This document shows, piece by piece, positions 7,743 to 15,131 of a stretch of 34,268 nt of DNA. The notes beneath the pieces are model-generated. The model worked only from the letters and a program-made list of their open reading frames with translations. It had not been told where the DNA came from and ran no database searches. Position 1 is the first letter of the stretch, and every line of letters begins with the position of its first letter. The stretch covers positions 1-34,268 of the forward strand of contig NZ_FNOG01000011.1 in assembly GCF_900106525.1 (NCBI RefSeq). Direction: 5' to 3'. The position numbers and the translations under genes are program-made. The DNA is from Lysobacter enzymogenes (GTDB lineage Bacteria > Pseudomonadota > Gammaproteobacteria > Xanthomonadales > Xanthomonadaceae).

Positions 7743-9004
7743 TGCGCACCGCCTGCGCGTGGTTGCTGGTGCTGTTGGCGGCCCTGCCGCCGGCCTTGCC
7801 GCAGGCGCGCGCGGCGGCGCAGGGCAACAGCCGCGAGACCGAACGCAAGCTCGAGAAGGTCAAGACCGAGCTCAAGTCGGTCGCGGCCGAGCGGCGCAAG
7901 CTGGAAGGCCAGCGCGGCGACGCCGCGCAGCGGCTGCGCGCGGCCGACGAACAGGTCGGCCGCTCCAACCGGGTGCTGCGCGACACCGAGACCCGGCTGG
8001 CGCGCGAGCACGCCGCGCTCAAGCAGACCCAGGACAAGCGCGACGCGCTCAAGAAAACCCTCGGCGCGCGCCGCCAGGAACTCGAACAACTGCTGCGCGC
8101 CGCCTATGCGCAGGGCAACGACGCGCCGCTCAAGGCGCTGCTGTCGCAGGACCGGGTCGCCGACAGCGGCCGCATCCTGACCTACCACGGCTATCTGCAG
8201 CGCGACCGCGCGCGCCGCATCGACGAACTCACCGCGCAGTTGCGCGAGCTGGACGCGCTCGAACGCGAGATCGTTGATCGCCGCGCCAGCCTCGACAGCA
8301 CCCGCAAGCAGCAGCTCTCGCAGCTCGGCCAGTTGGAGAAGGACCGCAAGGATCGCGCCGCTCTCGTCGCGCAGATCAACGAAAAATACGAAGACCGCAG
8401 CACCCGCGAGCGCGAGCTCGGCCGCGACGCCAAGGGGCTCGAGCAGTTGTTGGCCAAGCTGCGCGCCGCCGCCGCGCGCGCCGAGGCGCAGCGCCGCGCC
8501 GCGGCCAAGGCCCGCGCCGAACGCGAAGCGCGCGAGGCCCGCGAAGCTGCCGCTGCCGCGGCCAAGGGCAAGCCCGCGCCGGTGCGCAAGCCGCCGGTGC
8601 AAGTCGCCAGCGCGCCGGCGCCGCAGGTCGGCGGCCTGGGCTGGCCGGTGTCGGGCGCGCTGTTGGCCGGCTTCGGCGGCACCATGCCCGACGGCCGCAG
8701 CAGCGAAGGCCTGCTGATCGGCGCGGCGGCCGGCGCCACGGTCAAAGCGGTCGGCGACGGCACCGTGGTCTATTCGGAATGGATGACCGGCTACGGCCTG
8801 CTGCTGATCGTCGATCACGGTAACGGCTACATGAGCCTGTACGCCAACAACGACGCCTTGCTCAAGGACGCCGGCGCGACGGTCAAGAAGGGCGACGCCA
8901 TCGCCACGGTCGGCAGCTCCGGCGGGCACGGCCGGCCGGCGCTGTATTTCGAACTGCGCCGCGGCGGGCAGCCGGTCAATCCGAGCGTGTGGTTGCGGCG
9001 CTGA
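7742..9004 (+). CDS. envC: Murein hydrolase activator EnvC-type protein
   Basis: Predicted 420-residue periplasmic protein. A signal peptide ends near ARAAA (about residue 22). A long Arg/Lys/Glu/Ala-rich coiled coil follows (about 30-280), interrupted by the LRAAYAQGN and SGRILTYHGYL segment typical of EnvC. A C-terminal LytM (M23-like) domain covers about 298-420. The zinc ligands of active M23 enzymes are missing: the first His-x(n)-Asp site reads SSEGLLIG, and the last motif is LYFELRR where active enzymes have L-H-F-E. This is the degenerate form known to activate N-acetylmuramoyl-L-alanine amidases at the division septum rather than cut peptidoglycan. It overlaps gpmI and is followed after 263 bases by a C-terminal processing protease, an order common in proteobacteria. 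Confidence 0.92.
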   Translation: MRTACAWLLVLLAALPPALPQARAAAQGNSRETERKLEKVKTELKSVAAERRKLEGQRGDAAQRLRAADEQVGRSNRVLRDTETRLAREHAALKQTQDKRDALKKTLGARRQELEQLLRAAYAQGNDAPLKALLSQDRVADSGRILTYHGYLQRDRARRIDELTAQLRELDALEREIVDRRASLDSTRKQQLSQLGQLEKDRKDRAALVAQINEKYEDRSTRERELGRDAKGLEQLLAKLRAAAARAEAQRRAAAKARAEREAREAREAAAAAAKGKPAPVRKPPVQVASAPAPQVGGLGWPVSGALLAGFGGTMPDGRSSEGLLIGAAAGATVKAVGDGTVVYSEWMTGYGLLLIVDHGNGYMSLYANNDALLKDAGATVKKGDAIATVGSSGGHGRPALYFELRRGGQPVNPSVWLRR

Positions 9005-9267
9005 GGGTTTGGGCGGCGGACCAGTGGCGCGGCGGCTTCGAAGTTGCGGCGCAGTTTGCGCTTTAGCGGTCGTGGCTTGCGCCGCGCCTACCGTCTGGGG
9101 CGCGGCGTCGCGATACGGACGGCCGGCGCCGGGGTTTTAACGAAAGCTTGCAAGCGCCCCGCTTAACGTGCGCAGATAATCGACCGAACCTCAGGCCGCC
9201 TGGCGCGGTCTGACCGCCACGGACCGCTGCGCGCGGTCCAACCGCCATCCGCTTCGGAGCGTCGTGC

Positions 9268-10920
9268 ATGTCCCTGCGTCACCCCCTGCGTAGCCTGCTT
9301 CCGCTCGCCCTGGCGCTGGGCGCCGTGCCGGCCCTGGCCCAGCAGCAGCCCGCGCCGCCGGCGCAGGCGACCCCGCCCGCCGCACCGGTGCAGGCGCCGC
9401 CCGCCGCGTCTCAACCCGCGCCCGCCGACGATGCGGACGACGCCGACGCGCAAGACGGCGACCCGGCCGCACCGGCGCAAGCGCCGGGCAAGCGCAGCGC
9501 CAAGACCGGCAAGGACGACAGCGACTCCAAGGTGCCGATCGACGAGATCCGCCGCTACGTCGCGGTCTACAACGCGGTCAAGCAGGCCTACGTCGAACCG
9601 GTCGACGACGCCAAGCTCATGCATTCGGCGATCCGCGGCCTGCTGTTCGACCTCGACCCGCACAGCGTCTATTTCGACAAGGCCGACGCGGAGAGCTTCG
9701 ACGAACAATCGCGCGGCAACTACGAAGGCATCGGCGTCGAGCTGCAGCGCCAGCCCGACGGCACGCTGCGGGTGATTTCGCCGATCGACGACACCCCGGC
9801 CGCGCGCGCCGGGATCAAGGCCGGCGACCTGATCACCGCGATCGACGGCAAGCCGTTCAAGGTCGACGAAGGCGACAGCTCCGGCCCGTTGCGCGGCCCG
9901 GCCGGCAGCAAGGTGGTGCTGACCATCGTGCGCGAAGGCCGCGACAAGCCGTTCGACGTGACCGTGGCGCGCGAGACCATCCGCGTGGCCAGCGTCAAGA
10001 GCCGCATGCTCGAACCGGGTTACGGCTACCTGCGCCTGGCCCAGTTCCAGGCCGACACCGCGGCCGATTTCGAAACCCATCTGCGCAAGCTCAAGGAACA
10101 GTCCGGCGGCAAGCTGCGCGGCCTGGTGCTGGACCTGCGCAGCAATCCCGGCGGCCTGCTGACCTCGGCGGTGCAGATCGCCGACGACCTGCTCGAACGC
10201 GGCAAGATCGTCAGCACCCGCGGCCGCATCGCCATCAGCGACGCCGAATTCAGCGCCACCCCCGGCGACATGCTCGACGGCGCGCCGCTGGTGGTGCTGG
10301 TCGACGCCGGTTCGGCCAGCGCCTCGGAAGTGCTGGCCGGCGCGCTGCGCGACAACGGCCGCGGCCGCGTGGTCGGCAGCCGCACCTTCGGCAAGGGCTC
10401 GGTGCAGACCGTGCTGCCGCTGGACAACGGCGACTCGGTCAAGCTCACCACCGCGCGTTACTACACGCCCAGCGGCAAATCGATCCAGGCGCTGGGCATC
10501 GTGCCCGACGTGGTCTTGCGCGCGCCGAAGAAGGACAAGGACGAGCGTCCTAGCTACACCGAAGCGGCGTTGCCGGGCCACCTGCACGGCGACGAAGAAG
10601 GCACGCCGGGCAGCAATGCCGGCGAAGTGCTCGAAGGCGACGCGCCGATCGCGTCGGCGCTGGCGGAACTGAAGACGCCGGGAGCGACCGCGCGCGCGGA
10701 CGCGCAGGCCAAGGCGTCGGCGGGGAAGCGCAAGGCGGCCGAGGCGAAAGCCGCCGAAGCGAAAGCGGCCGAATCCAAGGCGGCCGAACCCAAGGCAGTC
10801 GGCGCGAAAGCGGCCGAAGCGAAAGGCGTCGATTCCAAGGCGGCCGAACCGAAAGCCGTCGACCCGAAGGCAGCCGATCCGAAAGCGGCGGAACCCAAAG
10901 CGGTCGAACCCAAGCGCTGA
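9268..10920 (+). CDS. ctpA: S41 family C-terminal processing peptidase (CtpA/Prc type)
   Basis: Predicted 550-residue periplasmic serine protease. The signal peptide ends at ALAQ (about residue 25), followed by a Pro/Ala/Gln-rich linker to about 80. A PDZ domain (about 155-235) has GIGVELQRQPDG and AGIKAGDLITAIDG. The S41 domain has RSNPGGLL and GSASASE. Ser351 and Lys376 (in FGKGSVQTV) are 25 residues apart, the spacing of the catalytic Ser-Lys dyad. Relatives trim the C-termini of envelope proteins, including peptidoglycan-remodelling factors. After about residue 425 the protein diverges and ends in 12 tandem pentapeptides of the form K-A-A/V-E/D-A/S/P, an unusual cationic tail. It is monocistronic or the last gene of the gpmI-envC group; a strong terminator follows. 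Confidence 0.93.
   Translation: MSLRHPLRSLLPLALALGAVPALAQQQPAPPAQATPPAAPVQAPPAASQPAPADDADDADAQDGDPAAPAQAPGKRSAKTGKDDSDSKVPIDEIRRYVAVYNAVKQAYVEPVDDAKLMHSAIRGLLFDLDPHSVYFDKADAESFDEQSRGNYEGIGVELQRQPDGTLRVISPIDDTPAARAGIKAGDLITAIDGKPFKVDEGDSSGPLRGPAGSKVVLTIVREGRDKPFDVTVARETIRVASVKSRMLEPGYGYLRLAQFQADTAADFETHLRKLKEQSGGKLRGLVLDLRSNPGGLLTSAVQIADDLLERGKIVSTRGRIAISDAEFSATPGDMLDGAPLVVLVDAGSASASEVLAGALRDNGRGRVVGSRTFGKGSVQTVLPLDNGDSVKLTTARYYTPSGKSIQALGIVPDVVLRAPKKDKDERPSYTEAALPGHLHGDEEGTPGSNAGEVLEGDAPIASALAELKTPGATARADAQAKASAGKRKAAEAKAAEAKAAESKAAEPKAVGAKAAEAKGVDSKAAEPKAVDPKAADPKAAEPKAVEPKR
10732..10914 (+). repeat. 15-bp coding tandem repeat (KAAEP-type pentapeptides)
   Basis: Twelve consecutive 15-base units encode variants of Lys-Ala-Ala-Glu-Pro at the 3' end of the S41 peptidase gene. 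Codons vary between units (AAG/AAA, GCC/GCG/GCA), so the array has drifted and is not a recent expansion. Confidence 0.85.
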
Positions 10921-10941
10921 CGCCGCGCTTCAGCGGTTGCG

Positions 10942-10976
10942 AAAACGCCCGGCCTAGGCCGGGCGTTTTGTTTTTC
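10942..10976 (+). terminator. Rho-independent terminator after S41 peptidase gene
   Basis: AAAACGCCCGGCC and GGCCGGGCGTTTT form a perfect stem with almost no loop (CTAG centre), followed by GTTTTT. It lies about 20 bases after the stop codon. Confidence 0.93.
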
Positions 10977-10992
10977 CAACCGAGTAACGCGC

Positions 10993-11085
10993 TTTTGTAG
11001 GAGGGACTTCAGTCCCGACGCTCTTCGGCCGGATCGCAGCGATGTGGGACAAAAGCATCGGGGGCTGAAGTCCCTCCCACAAAAG
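10993..11085. repeat. REP-like inverted pair, copy A
   Basis: Two inverted copies of the GGAGGGACTTCAGTCCC hairpin repeat lie at 10993-11022 and 11054-11085, separated by about 30 bases. Each copy is itself a short imperfect palindrome (GGGACT/AGTCCC). The pair sits in the gap between convergent genes (S41 peptidase and DUF1820). Four more loci in this window carry the same family. Confidence 0.85.
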
Positions 11086-11100
11086 CCCTTGCTTCGCGCC

Positions 11101-11421
11101 TCAGCGCGGCGGCTTGGCCGGCAGCGGAAACGGCGTGACCACGCGCTCGCCCGAGGCAGCGTCGCGGATCGCCGACTGGCCTTTGCGCTCGACTTCCTCG
11201 ATCCGCACGATGCTCTGCATCGGCAGATGCAGCACGCGGGTGTTGCCGAACTCGTCGCGCAGCCGCTCCTCGGTGGGATCCACCACCAGCCCGTCGTGCA
11301 CGTCGAACACCAGCTCGCTGATCTCGGTGAAGCCCCACAGCGTGCCCGCGCCGATCTTGCGCGCGTACAGCTCGTAGATCTTGCCGGCGTTGAGGAAGGT
11401 GACTTTGTAGAGCGTCGACAT
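11101..11421 (-). CDS. DUF1820 family protein
   Basis: Predicted 106-residue soluble protein. The N-terminus (LYKVTFLNAGKIYELYARKI) and the centre (LWGFTEISELVFD, VVDPTEERLRDEFG, LPMQSIVRIEEVERKG) fit the DUF1820 family, small proteins conserved in gammaproteobacteria. The length is typical. No enzymatic motif is visible and the function is unknown. The ATG at 11421 matches the family start, although its ribosome site is weak. The gene is convergent with the S41 peptidase gene and 133 bases downstream of the rhomboid gene on the same strand, so co-transcription is possible. Confidence 0.86.
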   Translation of the reverse strand: MSTLYKVTFLNAGKIYELYARKIGAGTLWGFTEISELVFDVHDGLVVDPTEERLRDEFGNTRVLHLPMQSIVRIEEVERKGQSAIRDAASGERVVTPFPLPAKPPR

Positions 11422-11554
11422 GGCGGGATCGGCAACGAAGGGAATGGAGAATCGAACGAGCGCCGCGCGGACGCTCTAATAGCGTGGGGCCGGGAACCGG
11501 CGAGTCAAGAGCGGACCTCGGTCCGGACCGCGGCCGATTCCCTGAGCTGAGCGC

Positions 11555-12280
11555 TCAATACCCGCGCTTGCGCCGCAGCCGCCGGGCGATGCCGGCGCGG
11601 GCGATCAGCGCGAACGCGCCGCCGAAGGCGAAGCCGGCCAGATGCGCCGACCACGCCACCGCGCCGAACGCCGGGCCGATGAAGGTGAACACCACTTGCA
11701 GCAGCGCCCACACCCCGATCAGCAGCGGCGCGGGCACTTTGACGAATTGCAGGAACACGCCCAGCGGCACCACCACGCCGAGCTTGGCGCTGGGGAACAG
11801 CGCGAGATACGCGCCGATCAGCGCCGACACCGCGCCGCTGGCGCCGATGATCAGCCGGTCCGGCGTGGCGATGGCGATCACCGCCGCCAGGTTGGCGACC
11901 GCACCGCCGAACAGGAACAGCGCGAGCAGCCGCCACGGCCCCATCGCGCGCTCGGCCGGCAGGCCGAAGATCAGCAGGAACACCAGGTTGCCGAGCAGGT
12001 GCGCCCAGTCCGCGTGCAGGAACAGCGCGCTGAACAGGCGCAGCGCGCTGCCGTCGCGGATCGCGTTCCACCACGCTTCCGGCGAGGACAGCCCGCCCGA
12101 CAGCGCGCCCCATTCCACCATCAGCCGGCGCTGCTCCGGATCGGGCAGGACCACGGCCGAAACGATGAAGCTGATCCACAGCAAGGCGAACAACAACGGC
12201 GTCGCCCACCGCAGTCGGGCGCGCTCGCGCGAGGGAATGGCGACGAACACGGCGTCAGCTCCGCAGCGGTCCGATCGCAT
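11555..12280 (-). CDS. Rhomboid family intramembrane serine protease
   Basis: Predicted 241-residue polytopic inner-membrane protease. Six hydrophobic segments are visible. The catalytic pair is Ser148 in GASGAVSALIGAY and His213 in SAHLAGFAFG. HADWAHLLGN (about 89-98) provides the oxyanion-site His and Asn. Rhomboids cut transmembrane segments of other membrane proteins; the substrate here is unknown. The first 23 residues are an unconserved cytosolic lead, and the true start could be slightly internal. A basic RRLRRKRG tail at the C-terminus suits a cytosolic end. It is divergent from the FadL-family gene across a 235-base promoter region. Confidence 0.92.
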   Translation of the reverse strand: MRSDRCGADAVFVAIPSRERARLRWATPLLFALLWISFIVSAVVLPDPEQRRLMVEWGALSGGLSSPEAWWNAIRDGSALRLFSALFLHADWAHLLGNLVFLLIFGLPAERAMGPWRLLALFLFGGAVANLAAVIAIATPDRLIIGASGAVSALIGAYLALFPSAKLGVVVPLGVFLQFVKVPAPLLIGVWALLQVVFTFIGPAFGAVAWSAHLAGFAFGGAFALIARAGIARRLRRKRGY

Positions 12281-12373
12281 CTGCCCTATTCAGGCAGAAA
12301 CTTAATGTAAGTGTCTGTAACAGCAGGGTTTGCGACATCGGTACGAGACGAATTTGCCCGGTTGGGCGTATTG

Positions 12374-12403
12374 TTAGCGTTCGGTTAACGGCCGCGCTAT
12401 AGT
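12374..12403 (+). promoter_or_regulatory. Possible sigma-70 promoter of the FadL-family gene
   Basis: TATAGT at 12398-12403 matches the -10 box at five of six positions, with a weak -35-like TTAGCG at 12374-12379 and an 18-base spacer. It lies about 113 bases before the start codon, in an AT-richer patch of the divergent intergenic region. Tentative. Confidence 0.35.
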
Positions 12404-12515
12404 GCATACGGCGTCGTACGTCGGGAGGGGTTTCCGGCGGTATCGGAGTCCGCGCTTGCGGCTCCATGCACACGGCCGCGACAGACGAAAAAATACTCCA
12501 ACGGAGAATACACGC

Positions 12516-13895
12516 ATGCAACCCTCACACCGCTATATCCGCCTGACCGCGATCGCATTGGGCGTGGCCGGCGTCATCAGCTTCGGCTCGGCCAGCGCGA
12601 CCGGTTTCCAGATTCGCGAGAACAGCGTCAAGAATCAGGGCCGCGCCTTTGCCGGCAGCGCCGTCGCTGAGAAGGACGCCTCGGTCGTCTCGAACAATCC
12701 GGCGGCTATGGTGAACATCGACACGACCACCATTCGTGCCGATGTGACCGCGATCGATCTGACCGCGAAGTTCAGCGGCGGCGGCACCGCCGCGGCCGGC
12801 TCGCCGCTGGCGCGTCCGCTGACCGGCGGCAACGGCGGCGACCCGGGCGACATCACCGCCGTGCCGGCGATGTCGATCGTGGTGCCGCTGTCGGGCTCGT
12901 TCGAGAAGCTCACCCTCGGCGCTCAGCTCAGCGCGCCGTTCGGCCTGAAGACCGAATACGAGAACGGCTGGGTCGGCCGCTACAACGCGCTCGAGTCGGA
13001 AGTGAAGACCATCGACCTGACCCTGTCGGCCGCGGTCAAGCTCACCGACCGCTTCTCGGTCGGCGCCGGCTTCATCTACGAGCGCGCCGAAGCCACCCTG
13101 ACCAACGCCGTGGACTTCGGTTCGGCCATCTGCCGCGTTTCGCCGGCGGCCTGCCTGACCCCGAACCCGGTCGCCGCGCCGTTCGGCCCGCAGAAGAACG
13201 ACGGCACCGTCAAGGTCAAGGGCGACGACAACGGCATCGGCTGGATCCTGGGCTTCCAGTGGAAGCCGACCGACCGCCTGTCGATCGGCTACTCGCACCG
13301 CTCGGAAATCGACCACGATCTGGAAGGCACCGTCACCTTCACCAAGCCGGGCAACGTGTCCGCGCTGCTGGGCGCCGCCCGCATCACCCAGTACGACACC
13401 GGTCCGGGCGGCGCCAAGCTGACCACCCCGAGCACCGACACGCTGAGCGTCTCCTACGCGTTCACCGAACAGTTCCGCATGATGTTCGACGCGCAGAAGA
13501 CCGATTGGCATTCGTTGCAGGCGGTCAACATCGTGCGCGCCAATGGCACGCCGGTGGCGCAGGAGTCGTTCCAGTGGGAAGACACCATGATGTACGCGCT
13601 GGGCGCCGAGTACGATCTCAACGATCGTTTCACCCTGCGCGGCGGCGTCGCCAAGGACGAAACCCCGACCAACGACACCCACCGCACCCCGCGTCTGCCC
13701 GACAACGACCGTACCCTGTACTCGGTCGGCCTGACCTGGAACGCGAACGAGCACATCAGCGTCGACGCGGCCTACACCCGCATCCAGATCGACAGCCCGG
13801 ACGTGAACGTGGTGTCCACCAGCGGTTCGACCCTGGTCGGCAAGTTCAAGGGCCACGCCGACCTGTTCGGCATCGCGGCTCAGTACAAGTTCTGA
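12516..13895 (+). CDS. FadL/OmpP1/TodX family outer-membrane channel
   Basis: Predicted 459-residue outer-membrane beta-barrel protein. A signal peptide ends at SASA-TGF (about residue 29), and the mature N-terminus TGFQIRENS is typical of FadL proteins, whose N-terminal hatch plugs the barrel. The NNPAAMV segment (about 65-71) is the family NPA motif. The rest alternates amphipathic strands and ends in the outer-membrane signature QYKF with terminal Phe. E. coli FadL takes up long-chain fatty acids, and relatives carry other hydrophobic compounds, so the exact ligand is open. ATG 12516 is chosen from the signal peptide and the GGAG at 12503-12506; the frame runs back to 12402 without a ribosome site. 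Monocistronic, with its own terminator. Confidence 0.92.
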   Translation: MQPSHRYIRLTAIALGVAGVISFGSASATGFQIRENSVKNQGRAFAGSAVAEKDASVVSNNPAAMVNIDTTTIRADVTAIDLTAKFSGGGTAAAGSPLARPLTGGNGGDPGDITAVPAMSIVVPLSGSFEKLTLGAQLSAPFGLKTEYENGWVGRYNALESEVKTIDLTLSAAVKLTDRFSVGAGFIYERAEATLTNAVDFGSAICRVSPAACLTPNPVAAPFGPQKNDGTVKVKGDDNGIGWILGFQWKPTDRLSIGYSHRSEIDHDLEGTVTFTKPGNVSALLGAARITQYDTGPGGAKLTTPSTDTLSVSYAFTEQFRMMFDAQKTDWHSLQAVNIVRANGTPVAQESFQWEDTMMYALGAEYDLNDRFTLRGGVAKDETPTNDTHRTPRLPDNDRTLYSVGLTWNANEHISVDAAYTRIQIDSPDVNVVSTSGSTLVGKFKGHADLFGIAAQYKF

Positions 13896-13920
13896 TCGCG
13901 TAACCCGCGGTAGCGTCATC

Positions 13921-13953
13921 CGAAAGCCCCGCTCCGGCGGGGCTTTCTTTTTG
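13921..13953 (+). terminator. Rho-independent terminator of the FadL-family gene
   Basis: GAAAGCCCCG and CGGGGCTTTC form a stem with a short CTCCGG loop, followed by TTTTT. It ends only about 30 bases before the promoter of the MarR gene. Confidence 0.94.
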
Positions 13954-13983
13954 CCCGCGCGAAAACCGCGAGCGGGAAAGCGC

Positions 13984-14013
13984 TTGACCAAATTATTTAG
14001 GAGTCCTAATAAT
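13984..14013 (+). promoter_or_regulatory. Strong sigma-70 promoter with embedded operator, MarR gene
   Basis: TTGACC (13984-13989) and AATAAT (14008-14013) each match the consensus -35 and -10 boxes at five of six positions, with an 18-base spacer. A near-perfect palindrome, TTAGGAGTCCTAA (13997-14009, central G), fills the spacer and touches the -10 box. Such placement lets a bound repressor block RNA polymerase, as MarR proteins do when regulating themselves. Transcription would start near 14020, at the second ATG. The AGGAG inside the palindrome could instead be a ribosome site if a promoter further upstream is used. Confidence 0.6.
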
Positions 14014-14763
14014 ATGGCCATGAGCGATCCCGCCTACCACCTGCGCCAAACCGCCCTGGGCCTGGAGCGCCTGGCCGGGCTGCTGCGCGCGCAGCAGTGG
14101 CGCGAGCCGGACGAGCACGCGCTGCATCCGGCGCAGCGCGCGCTGCTGGAACTGCTGGGCGAGGACAAGCGCGGCTGGCGCGTGGGCGAATTGGCGCAGC
14201 GGCTGGGCGTCAGCGCGGCCAGCGCCAGCGACACCATCGCCGCGCTGGAGGCGCGCGAGCTGGTGCGGCGCGCGCGCGATCCCGACGACGGCCGAGCGGT
14301 GCGCGTGCATCCGAGCCGGCGCGGGCTGGCTTGGCTGCGCCGCAGCCGCGCCCGCGGCGGCACCGGCGAGCGGCTGCTGGCAACGCTGGCGCCGGACGAT
14401 CTGGCCGCGTTCTCGCGCTCGCTGCAATTGCTGATCCTGCAGGCCCAGCGCGACGGCCTGGCGACCGGGCTGCGCACCTGCGCGGGTTGCGAATTCTTCC
14501 GTCCGTTCGCGGGCGGCGGCGAGTCGCCGCATTACTGCGCGCTGGTCGGCGCCGCGTTCGGCGATGCGCAACTGCGCGTGGACTGCGCCGAGCAACGGCC
14601 GCGCGGCATGGATGTGGGCATGAGCGCAGCGGACGCGGTCGCGCAGCGGTTCCGCGCCGGCGTCGCCCTTCTCGGTGCCGACGACAGCAGCGACGACCAC
14701 AACGACAAGACATCGCGCAGCGGCCGTACGCCGCCGCGCAGACATTCCGCGAGCGCGGAATAG
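14014..14763 (+). CDS. MarR-family regulator with C-terminal four-cysteine tail
   Basis: Predicted 249-residue DNA-binding protein. Residues about 35-150 form a MarR-type winged helix, with VGELAQRLGVSAASASDTIA as recognition region and RARDPDDGRAVRVHPSRRG as the wing. The domain is followed by an unusual extension with C156-x2-C159-x15-C175-x15-C191 and His173, then a charged, low-complexity tail. The four cysteines could bind a metal or an iron-sulfur cluster, or act as thiol switches; this is inference. The start is either ATG 14014 (AGGAG at 13999-14003) or ATG 14020, where the mapped promoter would make a leaderless message. The operator in its promoter suggests autoregulation. It precedes a thioredoxin-fold gene and a MOSC gene on the same strand, which it likely controls. 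Confidence 0.85.
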   Translation: MAMSDPAYHLRQTALGLERLAGLLRAQQWREPDEHALHPAQRALLELLGEDKRGWRVGELAQRLGVSAASASDTIAALEARELVRRARDPDDGRAVRVHPSRRGLAWLRRSRARGGTGERLLATLAPDDLAAFSRSLQLLILQAQRDGLATGLRTCAGCEFFRPFAGGGESPHYCALVGAAFGDAQLRVDCAEQRPRGMDVGMSAADAVAQRFRAGVALLGADDSSDDHNDKTSRSGRTPPRRHSASAE

Positions 14764-14843
14764 GCGGGCGGCGGCCGACTGGCATCGGCGCGCCGCCCTT
14801 CCTCTCACCACCCGTCTAAGAGCAAGCAAGAGGAGATTCCAGT

Positions 14844-15080
14844 ATGCGTCAGAAAGCCGTGTTCTTTCATGCCGGTTGCCCGGTCTGCGTGGCCGCCGAA
14901 CAGCAGGTGGCCGAAGCCATCGACCGCCAGCGCTTCGAGGTCGAAGTCGTGCACCTGGGCGAAGCCTCGGCGCGGATCGCCGAAGCCCGCGCCGCCGGCG
15001 TGGCTTCGGTGCCGGCCCTGGTGATGCAGGGCCAGGTGTTCCACATCAACTACGGTGCGGCCCTGTCCGACCTGGGCTGA
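14844..15080 (+). CDS. Small thioredoxin-fold protein (CPVC)
   Basis: Predicted 78-residue protein without a signal peptide, so cytosolic. FFHAGCPVCVAAEQQV gives a CPVC active site (Cys12, Cys15) at the start of helix 1, and SVPALV supplies the cis-proline (Pro57) of the thioredoxin/glutaredoxin fold. The size fits a minimal glutaredoxin-like domain. CPVC differs from the usual CGPC or CPYC, so the redox potential and partners are unknown. AGGAG at 14831-14835 sits 8 bases before ATG 14844. It lies 80 bases after the MarR gene and 51 bases before the MOSC gene, in the same direction. A role in reducing the MarR cysteines or the MOSC protein is a guess from context. Confidence 0.85.
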   Translation: MRQKAVFFHAGCPVCVAAEQQVAEAIDRQRFEVEVVHLGEASARIAEARAAGVASVPALVMQGQVFHINYGAALSDLG

Positions 15081-15088
15081 GCCCGGAC

Positions 15089-15114
15089 GCGCCGGCCGCG
15101 CGAGCGGCCGGCGC
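15089..15114 (+). other. Perfect 11-bp hairpin with GNRA loop between cistrons
   Basis: GCGCCGGCCGC (15089-15099) pairs perfectly with GCGGCCGGCGC (15104-15114) around the tetraloop GCGA. It lies between the stop of the thioredoxin-fold gene and the ribosome site of the MOSC gene. There is no T-run, so it is not a standard terminator. It may stabilise the upstream message or lower expression of the downstream genes. Confidence 0.6.
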
Positions 15115-15131
15115 TTGCAGTGGAGAGTTGC

